A program made the translations under genes and the position numbers. Shown piece after piece: positions 7,146-16,536 of a stretch of DNA of 33,480 nucleotides (its first letter is position 1; every line of letters begins with the position of its first letter). The notes beneath the pieces were generated by a model. It worked only from the letters and a program-made list of their open reading frames with translations. It was not told the origin of the DNA and did not search any database. Source of the stretch: Gemmataceae bacterium (GTDB lineage: Bacteria > Planctomycetota > Planctomycetia > Gemmatales > Gemmataceae); contig SIAQ01000055.1 of the NCBI GenBank assembly GCA_009697105.1, forward strand, positions 1 to 33,480, written 5' to 3'.

Positions 7146-8507
7146 TCACCGCAGCAACTCGCGCATGGCGTTCATGAGCACGGTTTCGGATTCAGGGGCG
7201 ACGCGCGAGACGGGGCCGGTTTCGTAGCCGCCCTGAGTGTAGGAGATCGCCAGGCCGATGTAGCCCATGCCGTAGTCGCCGTAGGCCGCCATCATCACGG
7301 ATGCATCGGGTCGCATTTTTTGGGCCGCGAGTTGATATTCCACGAACAGCTCGCCCGGCATGTGCAGCACGTACCCGGTGCCAATCTTCAAGCATTGCAG
7401 ATCGACATTCTCACCTGCCTCGCATCGGCGAGTCCACACGTAGGCGCGGGCCGAACGCAGGCGGTCGAGCTCCTTCATCTTCTCGTCGGCGACCTTCACT
7501 TTCAGATCGCGCGTGTTGTAGATTTTGCTCAAGGGTAGTGAGACCGGCGTCACCCGCCAGGCGACTTTGCTGGCGCCCATCTTTTCCTTCTTGATCGCTT
7601 CAAAGGACGCCTTCATCCCTTTCGCCAATCGATCCGCGAGGATGGGCCGATTGGCGGGATCGCCATCGTTGTACTTGCCCGCAGTGACGTTCCCGCCGGC
7701 GCCGTTGAAGTGGATATGCGCGACATTCGGCAAATCACGCTCACGGCGATTGCGCGCCAGGCCGGGAAAGTCGCACGACACGCCGCCTTTACCATAATGG
7801 CTCTGCGGATGCGTTGCATAATAGGTGACGATGGCCAGCGGCGTGTCGCCGTCGTAATACGCGAGCGTGTGCACGAACGGATCGACGACGCCTTCGGGTT
7901 CGGCTCGTGCTTCGGGGAGTCGTGTCGCGCTGGTTCGTGTGTACTTCACCTTGCCATCGGGACCGAGCACACGGCGAGCGGAGGCGACCATTTCTGCTTT
8001 GGCCTTGCCGATGCCGATATGCGTGACGGTCTTGGACGACGCCATCGCTTTCTTGGCGGCGCTGGCGACTCGATCGATGGCCTTGCGAGCGAAGGCGGGA
8101 TCGAACAGTTTGCCGTTGAGCTTGTATTGCACAAGGAATTCATCGGCCTCGAAGTCGCAGCCCGGCGCGTCGTGTTGATGCAGGCAGTGCACGCAAACGC
8201 GATCTTTGGTTGTGCCGACGGCCTTGGCGATGGCGTCGCGAAACGCATGATGTCCGCTATTGCCGATACCGACCCAATCGACGGCGACCATAACGATCGG
8301 CTTTTCGTGGGTAAGGAGGATGATGCCGCGAGCCGAAAGCGGATCAACGATTTCCTTCACCGGCGGGACGAGCGCATCGCAAAGCGGCGTGCCGATCGGC
8401 GGCGTGACGTCGGCCTCGAACGTCGCGATCTTCAACGGCATCTCGCCGGCGATCGTAGGGACGACGAGTAGGATCAAGGTAACCACCGCGAAAATAACCT
8501 GGCGCAT
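7146..8507 (-). CDS. Secreted neutral/alkaline-ceramidase-like hydrolase
   Basis: This 453-residue protein starts at the ATG complementary to 8505-8507, with GAGG just upstream, and has a signal peptide (VIFAVVTLILLVVPTIAG). It resembles the N-terminal domain of neutral/alkaline non-lysosomal ceramidases, common in multiple copies in planctomycetes. Motifs include ATFEADVTPPIG near residue 30, the metal-ligand region HCLHQHDAPG, ATHPQSHYG, FNGAGGNVTAGKYNDGD, and YGDYGMGYIG near the end. True ceramidases hydrolyse the amide bond of ceramide with zinc. Here the HTHSGP motif is replaced by HQHDAPG and the length is much shorter than that of full ceramidases, so the substrate is unknown. It is transcribed divergently from the gene at 8931. 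Confidence 0.82.
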   Translation of the reverse strand: MRQVIFAVVTLILLVVPTIAGEMPLKIATFEADVTPPIGTPLCDALVPPVKEIVDPLSARGIILLTHEKPIVMVAVDWVGIGNSGHHAFRDAIAKAVGTTKDRVCVHCLHQHDAPGCDFEADEFLVQYKLNGKLFDPAFARKAIDRVASAAKKAMASSKTVTHIGIGKAKAEMVASARRVLGPDGKVKYTRTSATRLPEARAEPEGVVDPFVHTLAYYDGDTPLAIVTYYATHPQSHYGKGGVSCDFPGLARNRRERDLPNVAHIHFNGAGGNVTAGKYNDGDPANRPILADRLAKGMKASFEAIKKEKMGASKVAWRVTPVSLPLSKIYNTRDLKVKVADEKMKELDRLRSARAYVWTRRCEAGENVDLQCLKIGTGYVLHMPGELFVEYQLAAQKMRPDASVMMAAYGDYGMGYIGLAISYTQGGYETGPVSRVAPESETVLMNAMRELLR

Positions 8508-8532
8508 CTTAGCCTCCTCAACGTGATAGTTC

Positions 8533-8802
8533 GAAGAACTCACTGCAGAGAACATGGCGCGGCCAAGCCGCAATCCAATACGAATCACGAAAACACGAAA
8601 GCATGAAATCACGAAAAAAATCTTTAGTGTTCCTCTTTCGTACTTTCGTACTTTCGTTCTTTCGTGATTCGCATTCTGAATTTGCACAAAGTTCAATCTG
8701 CGCGGCGCGCAAAGATTTTGGAGGTAAGTAACGCAGAGAAATGCTAAGGGGTCTCATTGCTTCTCTCTCCGTGCTCTCCGTGCTCTCTGTGGTGAGTTCT
8801 TC
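8533..8802. repeat. Composite nested palindrome (families V and VI)
   Basis: The outer pair is GAAGAACTCACTGCAGAGA at 8533-8551 with its complement at 8784-8802 (17 of 19). Nested inside is a family V palindrome of CGAAA units, 8581-8616 with 8636-8671. The region is the divergent gap between the ceramidase-like and acylase-like genes (8508-8930), which holds no other recognisable feature. Confidence 0.75.
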
Positions 8803-8930
8803 GGGATTGAATTTCACACGCTAATTCTATGACTAGAAACCAAACTTAGCCGACGTTGCTGGTTGATGATAACATAGCTGAATCATTCTTGGCGCTAACG
8901 GACGAACGGCAAACCAAGGTCGAGGTCGTC

Positions 8931-11252
8931 ATGAAACTTTCCGCTACGGAAATCCTACGTCGATTGGGTAATGGCGATAGCGCCGCCACGGTTTGTGACG
9001 CCGCGGGTTGGACTCGTTTGGAGTTCGACGCCTGGTGGCGCAGCGAATGCCAGCGCCGCTTGCCGAAGCCAAAGGCGACGCCGGCGAGCCTTGACGGCGC
9101 CATCCGCATCGTGCGTGACAAACGCGGCGTGCCGCATGTTCACGCTGTCAGCAATCGAGATTTGTACCGAGGCTATGGCTTCGCGATGGCTCAGGATCGC
9201 CTGTTTCAGCTCGACTACCTTCGCCGCAAGGCGCGCGGCCGGCTCGCCGAGATTCTTGGCCCCGAGGCCGTCGAATCGGACTTGCTCTATCGCACAGTTA
9301 ATTTATCGCAAATCGCCGAGCGTGAGTGGACGACGCTGCCTGCGGAAATCCGCGAGCTCGTCAGCGCTTACACCGCCGGCATCAACGATGCTATCGAGTC
9401 CGTAGGCGATGCACTACCGATCGAGTTCGACTTGCTTGATTATCGCCCGGAACCCTGGCGTGAGACCGATTGCCTGGCAATCGTCGGTGAGTTTCGCTGG
9501 TATCTCACGGGGCGGTTTCCGGTCATCGCGATTCCCGAACTCGTCAAACGTGCCGTCGGCGATGGGCCGCTCTATCACGAATTCATCCAGGCCGAGATCG
9601 ATGACGAAAGCATCCTGCAACCTGGCGACTACAAGCCACGTGGCCATCGCGATGTCGGCGCATCGCTCGGCGGCAACGAAGGCCCAGGCAGCAACAACTG
9701 GGTGCTCGATGGCTACCGCACCGACACCGGCAAGCCGCTCGTCGCCAACGATCCCCATATCCCCTATTACGCCGTCTCGATCTGGCACGAGATCCACCTC
9801 TGCGGAGGCAGTTTCAATGTCGCCGGCGCCGCGCTCGTCGGCATGCCCGGCGTCATGATCGGGCGGAACGAACACGTTGCCTGGGGCATCACCAATAACA
9901 TCTGCTCGCAGCGCGATCTCTATCTGGAAAAAATCGACGCCGCCCACCCGGATTGCTTTCTCTTCGACGGCAAATGGGAGCCTGCCCAACACCGCACCGA
10001 GACAATCAAGGTTCGCGGTCAAGAGGCGATTTGCAAGACCATCCGCTCCTCGCGTAATGGGCCAATTGTCGATGAAGTCGTCCCTGCGACGATTCGCCAT
10101 CTAGGCCCCATGTCGATCCGCTGGATCGGCTTTGAGCCGTGCGGCTGGGTGACGGCGACGATCGAATCCAATCGCGCGAAGAATTGCGATGAATTTCGCG
10201 CGGCGTGCCGGCCCTGGATCAGCCCGACGTTCAACCTCGTCTTCGCCGATACCGCAGGCAACATCGGCCTGCAGAGCGTCGGTCGCGTGCCGTTGCGGAA
10301 AATCGCCGAGAGAGCGTATCGACCAGGTTGGGACCCAAGCCATCAGTGGAACGGCGTCATCGGATATGACGACATGCCGCGGCTGAGCAATCCGAAGCGC
10401 GGCTACGTCGTAACGGCGAACAACCGGACCGCGCCGTCTGACTTTCCGTTTCCCCTGGCGGGCTGCTGGAACTCCGGGCATCGCGCTAGGCGCATCCGCA
10501 CGCAGGTGGAAGCGAAAAAGGTCTGGTCGCGCGAAGATTGCCGACGCATGCAACTCGACACCTACTCGGGCCGAGCGGCATTCTGCGTTTCACCGTTGAT
10601 CGCGGCAATGGCAAGCGACACCGACTTGCGCGTGCAGCAGGCCTTATCGCTGTTGCGCGTGTGGAACTATCACGTTGCGGCTGATTCGGCGGCGGCGACA
10701 ATCTTCAACGTGTTCTTCACGAATTGGTGTAAAGCCGTGGGCCGTGAGCGTCTGCCTGCCGATCAAGCCGCGTTCGCCGCGGGCAATGCTGTTGGGATCG
10801 CCTCTAAGCTGATGGTGCAAGATAGCGTCGGCTGGTTCCAGCGCGACCGCATCGAGGCGATTCGCGAGACCTTCCGTGCCGCGATTGATGAGATCGCCGC
10901 GAAGCTTGGCCCTGATCCCGCAACCTGGACTTGGGGTCGAATGCATGTCCTCGTGCAACCGCATTACTTGTCGAAACGCGGCGAACTTGGCCAACTCTTC
11001 GACCTTACAGGCAAGCCGTGCGGCGGCGATGCGGTGACCGTCAATGCCGGCGGAATGGACAGTACGTACGGCTCGGCGCTCGGCGCCGGCTTCCGCATGG
11101 TCGCCGACCTTTCCGACCCCAACGCCGGATTGTGGATGATCGAAGTCGCCGGTGCTTCAGGCCAACTCGGCAGCCCGCACTATGCCGACCAGATCGACAG
11201 CTGGGCCACCGGCGAGTTGCATTATTTGGCGCTGAGGGGTGACGGAGAATAA
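8931..11252 (+). CDS. Penicillin-acylase-family Ntn-hydrolase without signal peptide
   Basis: This 773-residue protein is in the penicillin acylase (S45) family of N-terminal nucleophile hydrolases, which cleave amide bonds in beta-lactams, acyl-homoserine lactones or peptides after self-processing. The nucleophile is Ser254 in GPGSNNWV, preceded by the alpha-chain region with RDKRGVPHVHA and the FAMAQDRLFQLDYLRRKARGRL motif. VANDPHIPY and GMPGVMIGRNEHVAWGITN follow in the beta chain. Family members are normally exported; this one lacks a signal peptide and has instead a helical, HTH-like segment of about 45 residues (ATEILRRLGNGDSAATVCDAAG). ATG 8931 is chosen. A TTG start at 8856 would add 25 residues without a better ribosome site. 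Confidence 0.85.
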   Translation: MKLSATEILRRLGNGDSAATVCDAAGWTRLEFDAWWRSECQRRLPKPKATPASLDGAIRIVRDKRGVPHVHAVSNRDLYRGYGFAMAQDRLFQLDYLRRKARGRLAEILGPEAVESDLLYRTVNLSQIAEREWTTLPAEIRELVSAYTAGINDAIESVGDALPIEFDLLDYRPEPWRETDCLAIVGEFRWYLTGRFPVIAIPELVKRAVGDGPLYHEFIQAEIDDESILQPGDYKPRGHRDVGASLGGNEGPGSNNWVLDGYRTDTGKPLVANDPHIPYYAVSIWHEIHLCGGSFNVAGAALVGMPGVMIGRNEHVAWGITNNICSQRDLYLEKIDAAHPDCFLFDGKWEPAQHRTETIKVRGQEAICKTIRSSRNGPIVDEVVPATIRHLGPMSIRWIGFEPCGWVTATIESNRAKNCDEFRAACRPWISPTFNLVFADTAGNIGLQSVGRVPLRKIAERAYRPGWDPSHQWNGVIGYDDMPRLSNPKRGYVVTANNRTAPSDFPFPLAGCWNSGHRARRIRTQVEAKKVWSREDCRRMQLDTYSGRAAFCVSPLIAAMASDTDLRVQQALSLLRVWNYHVAADSAAATIFNVFFTNWCKAVGRERLPADQAAFAAGNAVGIASKLMVQDSVGWFQRDRIEAIRETFRAAIDEIAAKLGPDPATWTWGRMHVLVQPHYLSKRGELGQLFDLTGKPCGGDAVTVNAGGMDSTYGSALGAGFRMVADLSDPNAGLWMIEVAGASGQLGSPHYADQIDSWATGELHYLALRGDGE

Positions 11253-11332
11253 TTTGGTTTTTTACGATTAGCACTCGCGGGGCGCCGTGCTTGCAAGGAA
11301 TCCTGCGAGCGCTAAACGTAAACAACCAAATT
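11251..11332. repeat. Palindrome, family I, with AATTTGGTT outer arm
   Basis: Arms 11251-11279 and 11304-11332 match at 25 of 29 positions. The inner TTAGCGCTCGC core is shared with 3116-3185, while the outer AATTTGGTTTTTTACG arm is different but complementary. The left arm overlaps the TAA stop of the acylase-family gene. Confidence 0.88.
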
Positions 11333-11342
11333 CCACCACGTA

Positions 11343-12611
11343 TTACACCCTTCGCCGCAAGCGACGCATTTCAGCCTCGCGGAGAATCTTCTGCCGCCGA
11401 GTTGCGGTGGCTTCAAATAAACTGAAATAAAAATCGCGATGGGCGTCGCTTAGGGTTCGGGCGCGTCGGCTCATGACCTTGGAAGCGGTCTGGAACAGCT
11501 TGCGCAGATCCCAAAGTTCACTTAGCTGTCCCGAAGCCACCTGGCAGAACGACGGAATCGCTTGGGGCAGCAGCGAACCGGAAGGCAGCAGATTCGCGAA
11601 CGCACCGACGGAAGTTCCGGTGTTCAGCAGGGCGCCGAGTCCCGTCTTCGTGTGGTCGCCGATGTACGAACCAATTTTGCTGCGTCCCGTGGCAATGCGC
11701 TGGCCGTTGACGCTGACGCGGACCATGTCGTAATTGTTACGCAGGTCGCTGGTCTACGTCGCCGCTGCCAGGTTGACCCATTCGCCGAGATATGAGTGGC
11801 CGAGGAAGCCGTCGTGGTATTTGTTGCTGTAGCCCTGCACAATGCTCGCTTCGATTTCGCCGCCGAGTCGGCAGCACGGACCGATGGTGCTGCCAGCCCT
11901 GAGCTTCGCGCCGACGATCCAGCTGCCCGGTCCGACGTAACACGGTCCTTCGAGTCGGCTGAACGAATGCACGATCGCGCCGCGATCGATCATCACCGGC
12001 CCGCCGCGCGTGTCGGCATAAACGAACGGTTCGACCGTGGCATCATCCGCGACGATGAAATCCTCGGCCGGCCCGCAGATCGCTGTCTGCAATGGAATCG
12101 GCTTCCGGCCATGCGTCGCGCGAAACCAACTCGCATCGGCCTTGAGCGCATCGGTATTGCCGTCCACATAGTCCCAAAGATATTCAAAGATTGCACCCGT
12201 CACCGGCAGTTGAGGTAGTCGGCTCCTCCAACCATCGAGCCAAGCATCGATATCGTCGCCACGCGGCGCATCGGGCTGGCTCAGCACGGCGAATGCGACT
12301 TCGCCGTTGATGACGCCGACAGATGGTGTTGCTGAATCGATGCGTGCGTTGGCGGCGGGCATCCATCGGCCGTTGATCCACACGGTTGTGCATTCGCGGG
12401 CCCAGTCGGCGTCGTTAACGGGATGATGGGGCTGCTCGACCGTCCAAAGCTCGGCAATATTGGGTCGCGTCCAGAAACCGACTTCGCTGGCGTTGAATTG
12501 GCGGAGTTGTCGTTCCCAGACTCGCTCGGCGCCGCACCAAAGCGCGAACGCGGGCCTGGTGAGCGCGATCGGCTCAAGCAGTTGCACCGCGGAATCTTCG
12601 TAAATGCACAC
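11343..12611 (-). pseudogene. GlmU-like sugar nucleotidyltransferase/acetyltransferase with in-frame TAG
   Basis: Two segments in the same frame, 12611-11757 and 11753-11343, are separated only by TAG at 11754-11756. Joined, they give about 422 residues of the alternative bacterial GlmU-like family (putative UDP-GlcNAc pyrophosphorylase/GlcN-1-P acetyltransferase). The N-terminal part begins CIYEDSAVQLLEPIALTRPAF. The left-handed beta-helix part reads GEWVNLAAAT, then TAG, then TSDLRNNYD. The helix and active-site region IGDHTKTGLGALLNTGTSVG lies after the stop, so the truncated product lacks the acetyltransferase site. The start is uncertain: GTG at 12611 or ATT at 12617; upstream sequence is palindrome. 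It lies downstream of glmS, also damaged, on the same strand. A sequencing error is possible. Confidence 0.8.
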
Positions 12612-12639
12612 GCGAATTGAATCACCAAGAAATGCGTCG

Positions 12640-12745
12640 CGGCACAGAGAACACAGAGAAATGCAAAACAAGTAAAAACAATTACTATAATCTTGCACTC
12701 GCTCTAAATTTCCCTCGCATATTCTCTGTGTTCTCTGTGCCTCTG
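12640..12745. repeat. Palindrome, family VI (CAGAGAACACAGAGAA)
   Basis: The left arm 12640-12664 (CGGCACAGAGAACACAGAGA onward) pairs with 12717-12745 (TTCTCTGTGTTCTCTGTGCC core), around a loop of about 50 bases. It separates glmS and the glmU-like gene. The same motif occurs in the outer arms at 8533-8802. Confidence 0.82.
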
Positions 12746-12767
12746 TGGTTCAAATTTAGGAAACCAA

Positions 12768-14592
12768 TCACTCCACCGTCACGCTTTTCGCGAGGTTGCG
12801 CGGCTTGTCGATATCGCAGCCGCGTAACAGCGCGATGTGGTAAGCCAAAAGCTGCAGCGGAATCGCCGTTACGAGCGGTTGCAGATAATCAGGCACGTTG
12901 GGCACCTGAATGATGTCGTCCGCCTTTGCTTCGACGTGAACGTCGTCCTCGCAAGAGATGGCGATGATAGGGCCGTTGCGTGCCTTGATCTCCTCGATAT
13001 TGCTCATGACCTTGTCATACACAGCGCCGTGAGGAACGAGGAATACCGACGGCGTGTTTTCGTCAACGAGAGCGATCGGGCCATGCTTCATCTCCGCCGC
13101 TGGATAACACTCGGCATGGATGTAGCTGATCTCTTTGAGCTTCAACGCGCCTTCGAGTGCCATCGGAAATAGGTACTGCCTACCGAGATACAGCATGTTC
13201 GAGGCGCTATGGTATTTCTGAGCAATCTTGGCGACTTGATCATCGCATTTCAGCGTTTCGTGCAGTGTCTCCGGCATTGCCTTGAGTTCGTTGAGAATGC
13301 GTGCGCCGGCCTGGTACGACATATGCCTCATACGGCCAAGATAGACCGCGAACAGTATCAGTACGGTAACCTGGGCGGTAAACGCCTTGGTGCTAGCGAC
13401 GCCGATTTCCGGGCCGGCATGGAGATAGATACCGCCGTCCACTTCGCGGGCGATGCTGCTGCCGACGACGTTGCAGATGCCGAGCGTGCGTTGGCCTTTG
13501 CGTTTCGATTCGCGAAGCGCCGCCAAAGTGTCGGCGGTTTCGCCAGACAGCGTGATGCCGATAATGACGGTGTTTTTCTCAATGGGCGAGTTGCGATAGC
13601 GAAACTCGGAGGCATATTCAACTTCGACGGGAATGCGCGCGAATTGCTCGATAAGATATTCGCCGATGAGGGCGGCGTGATAGCTCGTGCCACACCCGGT
13701 GAGGATGATGCGTTCGATCTGGCGAAGCTCTTGCGATTCAATATTCAGGCCGCCGAAGTGCGCCGTCGCATCGGGTTCATTGAGTCGGCCCGCGATCGCC
13801 CGGCGAATGACCTCAGGTTGCTCGTGTATCTCCTTGAGCATTTAGTGGGCACAGTCGCCCATGTCGGAATCGTTGGTTTCAAGGTCGAGCGTGTCCACCG
13901 TGGCGGTCACCGCGCGGTGCTCGTCGTCCATAATCTGCCATTTGTCGGGAGAGAGAATGCACATCTGATGATCGTCGAGATAAACGACACGTTTGGAATG
14001 GCCAACGAGAGCGCTGGGATCGGAGGCGAGGAACATTTCTTTTTCGCCCAGTCCGACGACGAGCGGACTGCCGAGCCGAGCGCCGACGATCATGTTGGGG
14101 AAGCGCGGACTGACGACGGCAAGGCCATAGGTGCCCTTGACCTGTGCGACGGCCTTCCGGACGGCGTCGACAAGGTCGCCCTTGAGGTACGACGCGATCA
14201 GGTGAGCAATGACCTCGGTATCGGTTTGGCTTTGAAAACGGAAACCCTGGGCTTGCAGCTGGCGCTTGAGTAGATCATAGTTTTCGATGACGCCGTTATG
14301 GACGACGGCAACTTCACCTGTGCCGCCCAGATGCGGATGGGCGTTCGCCACGGTGACGTTCCCATGCCGTCGCCCAGCGGGTATGGCCGATTCCTGTGGG
14401 GCCGTCGATTGGGCTTTGCACAAGCACTTTTCGTAATTCCGCGATACGTCCGACCGCTTTACGGACGTTCAAATTGCCGTTGACGGTCGCCACGCCGGAG
14501 CTGTCATAGCCGCGATATTCGAGCCGTTGCAGGCATTCGAGCAGGATGGGATACACTTCGCGCCACCCCGTGAATCCTACGATTCCGCACAT
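12768..14592 (-). pseudogene. glmS: Glutamine-fructose-6-phosphate aminotransferase, frameshifted and split by TAA
   Basis: GlmS makes glucosamine-6-phosphate from fructose-6-phosphate and glutamine, the first step to UDP-GlcNAc. The gene starts at ATG 14592 (GAGGAAG upstream) with the catalytic Cys2 in MCGIVGF and [11 protein letters not shown]. After HTRWAT (residue 75) one extra G at 14367/14368 shifts the frame; removing it restores [12 protein letters not shown] and the rest of the glutaminase domain, including HNGVIENYDLL. A TAA at 13842-13844 then falls where the family has Tyr or Phe before MLKEI, and the very next codon is ATG. The downstream 357-residue frame is an intact isomerase half with both SIS domains (LTGCGTSYHAA, SGETADT, CYPAAEMKHGP, KPRNLAKSVTVE). 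Repaired length is 607, normal for GlmS. Confidence 0.87.
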
Positions 14593-14695
14593 GGCTACTT
14601 CCTCTGGTCTGGGTTTGGTCCGTTCCAAGTATAGGTCCAATTTTGGCAAATGTATGGGAAGTGACGAAAATTTCGCAAAGGGCGACATTCAGGAG

Positions 14696-14720
14696 AGATC
14701 CGTTGCTTACGCTTCCGGCT
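14696..14720. repeat. Single arm of palindrome family VII
   Basis: This copy has GTTGCTTACGCTTCCGGCTC, close to the arm at 14-36 and the right arm of 15486-15549, but no complementary arm nearby. It lies in the gap between glmS and rex. Confidence 0.5.
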
Positions 14721-14824
14721 CTGGAGGTTGTTGAGGATGTCATGATCCCGGTTTGCTTGACCGTAATCGAATGATTGGCTAAACTTCATGGGGAGAGTGC
14801 ACGCAGCCGCGAAGGAAACGCCGA

Positions 14825-15505
14825 ATGAACAAGAATGACGAAGTCGTCCCATCGCCTGGCGAACAGCGGCTATCGCGCGCCAGCGTACAGCGGTTCAGCC
14901 TGTACCTCCGCCACCTCGAACGTTGGAACCACGAAGGCCAGCAAATCGTTTCCAGCGGCCAACTCGGCGAAGCACTTGCCATCAACGACGCCCAGGTTCG
15001 CAAAGACCTCGCCTATCTGGGCAACCTCGGCCAACCGGGCATCGGTTATTACACGCGTGAACTAATCACCGCGCTGCGTCATCGGCTTGGCGTCGACCGC
15101 GTTTGGTCGGCAGTCGTCATCGGCGTTGGCAACCTGGCCCGCGCGCTTTTGCGTTATCGAGGCTTCAGCCAGCAGGGGTTTCAGTTCGTCGGGTTATTCG
15201 ATTCCGATGTGAAGAAAATCGGTCAGATGGTTGAGGGACTGGAAGTGCTGTCGCCTGATGCGTTGCCGAAAGTGATCGCCGCCACCAAGGCCGAATTGGC
15301 CGTCGTCGCCGTCCCCGCCGAGATGGCGCAAGCTGTGGCCGACGCCCTTGTGGCTGCGGGGATCAAGGGCATCCTGAATTTCGCCCCACTGACGCTAAAG
15401 CTGCCCCAGCACGTCAGTCTGGTCGCCGTCGATTTGGCGGTGCAACTCGAACAGCTGGCGTTCCTCGTGCACCTGTCGCCGTCGGCCCCAGAGCCGGAAG
15501 CGTGA
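14825..15505 (+). CDS. rex: Redox-sensing transcriptional repressor Rex
   Basis: This 226-residue protein is a Rex-family repressor, which binds operator DNA when NADH is low and lets go when NADH rises. The N-terminal winged helix covers about residues 17-85, with SGQLGEALAINDAQVRKDLAYLG as recognition region. The Rossmann domain follows with the nucleotide loop VIGVGNLARALL near 98-109 and the acidic strand end GLFDSD near 123-128. The C-terminal VDLAVQLEQLAFLV helix is the dimer-swapping one. GAAGGAAA precedes ATG 14825. It is divergent from glmS. The last residues PEPEA and the TGA are encoded by the left arm of a palindrome. I saw no clear Rex operator in the window. Confidence 0.93.
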   Translation: MNKNDEVVPSPGEQRLSRASVQRFSLYLRHLERWNHEGQQIVSSGQLGEALAINDAQVRKDLAYLGNLGQPGIGYYTRELITALRHRLGVDRVWSAVVIGVGNLARALLRYRGFSQQGFQFVGLFDSDVKKIGQMVEGLEVLSPDALPKVIAATKAELAVVAVPAEMAQAVADALVAAGIKGILNFAPLTLKLPQHVSLVAVDLAVQLEQLAFLVHLSPSAPEPEA

Positions 15506-15549
15506 CCGACGGACAAAATACACCGTCGCTTAAGCTTTCGGCTCTGGGG
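15486..15549. repeat. Palindrome, family VII, overlapping the end of rex
   Basis: Arms 15486-15512 and 15523-15549 pair at 23 of 27 positions. The left arm encodes the last codons and stop of rex. It lies between the convergent rex and CnoX-like genes, so it could act as a two-way terminator, although no T run follows. Confidence 0.88.
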
Positions 15550-15564
15550 TTCTTGCAAGGTGCC

Positions 15565-16428
15565 TTAGTACAGCAATCCCGTCAACTTATCGCGATACGC
15601 ATCCGCGAGTTCGCTGCGAACGCCGACAATGTGAAATATCTTCACCATCGCCTCACGCACCTGGGTCTTGGCCAATTTGCGATCCATACGACCAGCCAGA
15701 TACAGCGTCTCCAACGCTTCGGCTGACTTGCCCTCGCCGCCGAGAACGAGTCCAAGCTCGCAGAGCGACTTGGCGTCCTGTGAGTTCGCTTTGACTTTGG
15801 CTTCAAGTTCCGCTTCACTCGGCATACCGACAGTCTGTTCGCGAAGCCAAAGGATCGAACGCAGCTTCTCCGCTTCCAGCCCGTGATCGCCATACGAGCC
15901 GATTTCAAGCAGCAGATCGCTGGCCTCCTTGTCGCGTTTGAGTTGCACGAGCACTCGCGCCAGGCCGACTTGGGCGTCCTCTTGCAACGGATTGCTCTTG
16001 AGCGCAAGCCGATAATGTTGCTCCGCCTCGGCCAGATTCGTTTTCTCGAGTTGGCTGGCACTCTCAGCCTCGCGCTCAGCTTCCGATGGTTGCAGGCGAT
16101 CGAAAAATTCGGTGAGCTGCGTTTCGTGCAGTAGCCCGGTGAACTGAAGCACTGGCCGACCTTTGCGAAACGCCACGACATGCGGGATGCCGCTGACGCC
16201 GTACTGCATGGCGAGGTCTTGTTCGTCGTCCGTGTTGACTTTCGCGAGGAGCACAGTGCCCTTGCGCTCGCCGACATATTTTTCTAAGAGCGGCGCCAGT
16301 GATCGACATGGACCACACCACGGCGCCCAGAAATCGACGACCACAGGAACGTCGTGCGACTTCCGCACGACCTTCACCTCAAAGTCGGCTTGCGTCGCAT
16401 CAAACACAAGATCGTTTGCTTCATTCAT
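15565..16428 (-). CDS. Thioredoxin-domain/TPR protein, CnoX (YbbN)-like
   Basis: This 287-residue protein has an N-terminal thioredoxin domain (residues 8-110) with an active-site pair in APWCGPC (Cys38, Cys41) and the cis-Pro region SGIPHVVAFRKG. A C-terminal half of TPR-like helices (about 120-285) contains AEAEQHYRLALKSNPLQEDAQVGLARVL. This is the architecture of CnoX/YbbN, a chaperedoxin that holds unfolded or oxidised proteins and passes them to GroEL. With CGPC the site should be redox-active, unlike the E. coli protein. GAGGTG lies upstream of ATG 16428. The stop is just beyond the palindrome shared with rex. Confidence 0.88.
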   Translation of the reverse strand: MNEANDLVFDATQADFEVKVVRKSHDVPVVVDFWAPWCGPCRSLAPLLEKYVGERKGTVLLAKVNTDDEQDLAMQYGVSGIPHVVAFRKGRPVLQFTGLLHETQLTEFFDRLQPSEAEREAESASQLEKTNLAEAEQHYRLALKSNPLQEDAQVGLARVLVQLKRDKEASDLLLEIGSYGDHGLEAEKLRSILWLREQTVGMPSEAELEAKVKANSQDAKSLCELGLVLGGEGKSAEALETLYLAGRMDRKLAKTQVREAMVKIFHIVGVRSELADAYRDKLTGLLY

Positions 16429-16536
16429 GACGGCACCTCTACGCGGGAATCGGTTTTTCTTATTCTATAATTGTTAGCTGGACGCGCAAGCGATGGTGAG
16501 TTTTCCCATCGCTCAATCACCAATACCGAGGACCAC

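Noticed and set aside
7710..8471. Open frame on the plus strand opposite the ceramidase-like gene
   Set aside because: Shadow frame; composition follows the opposite gene.
6816..13844. Stop-codon recoding (TAG or TAA read as amino acid) to explain three interrupted genes
   Set aside because: TAG and TAA both end several intact genes here (TAG: 2363, 3090, 17701, 20820, 21482; TAA: 1666, 16932, 19256), and one lesion in glmS is a frameshift.
13209..14273. Long open frame on the plus strand opposite glmS
   Set aside because: Antisense shadow of a clear glmS sequence, no family motif.
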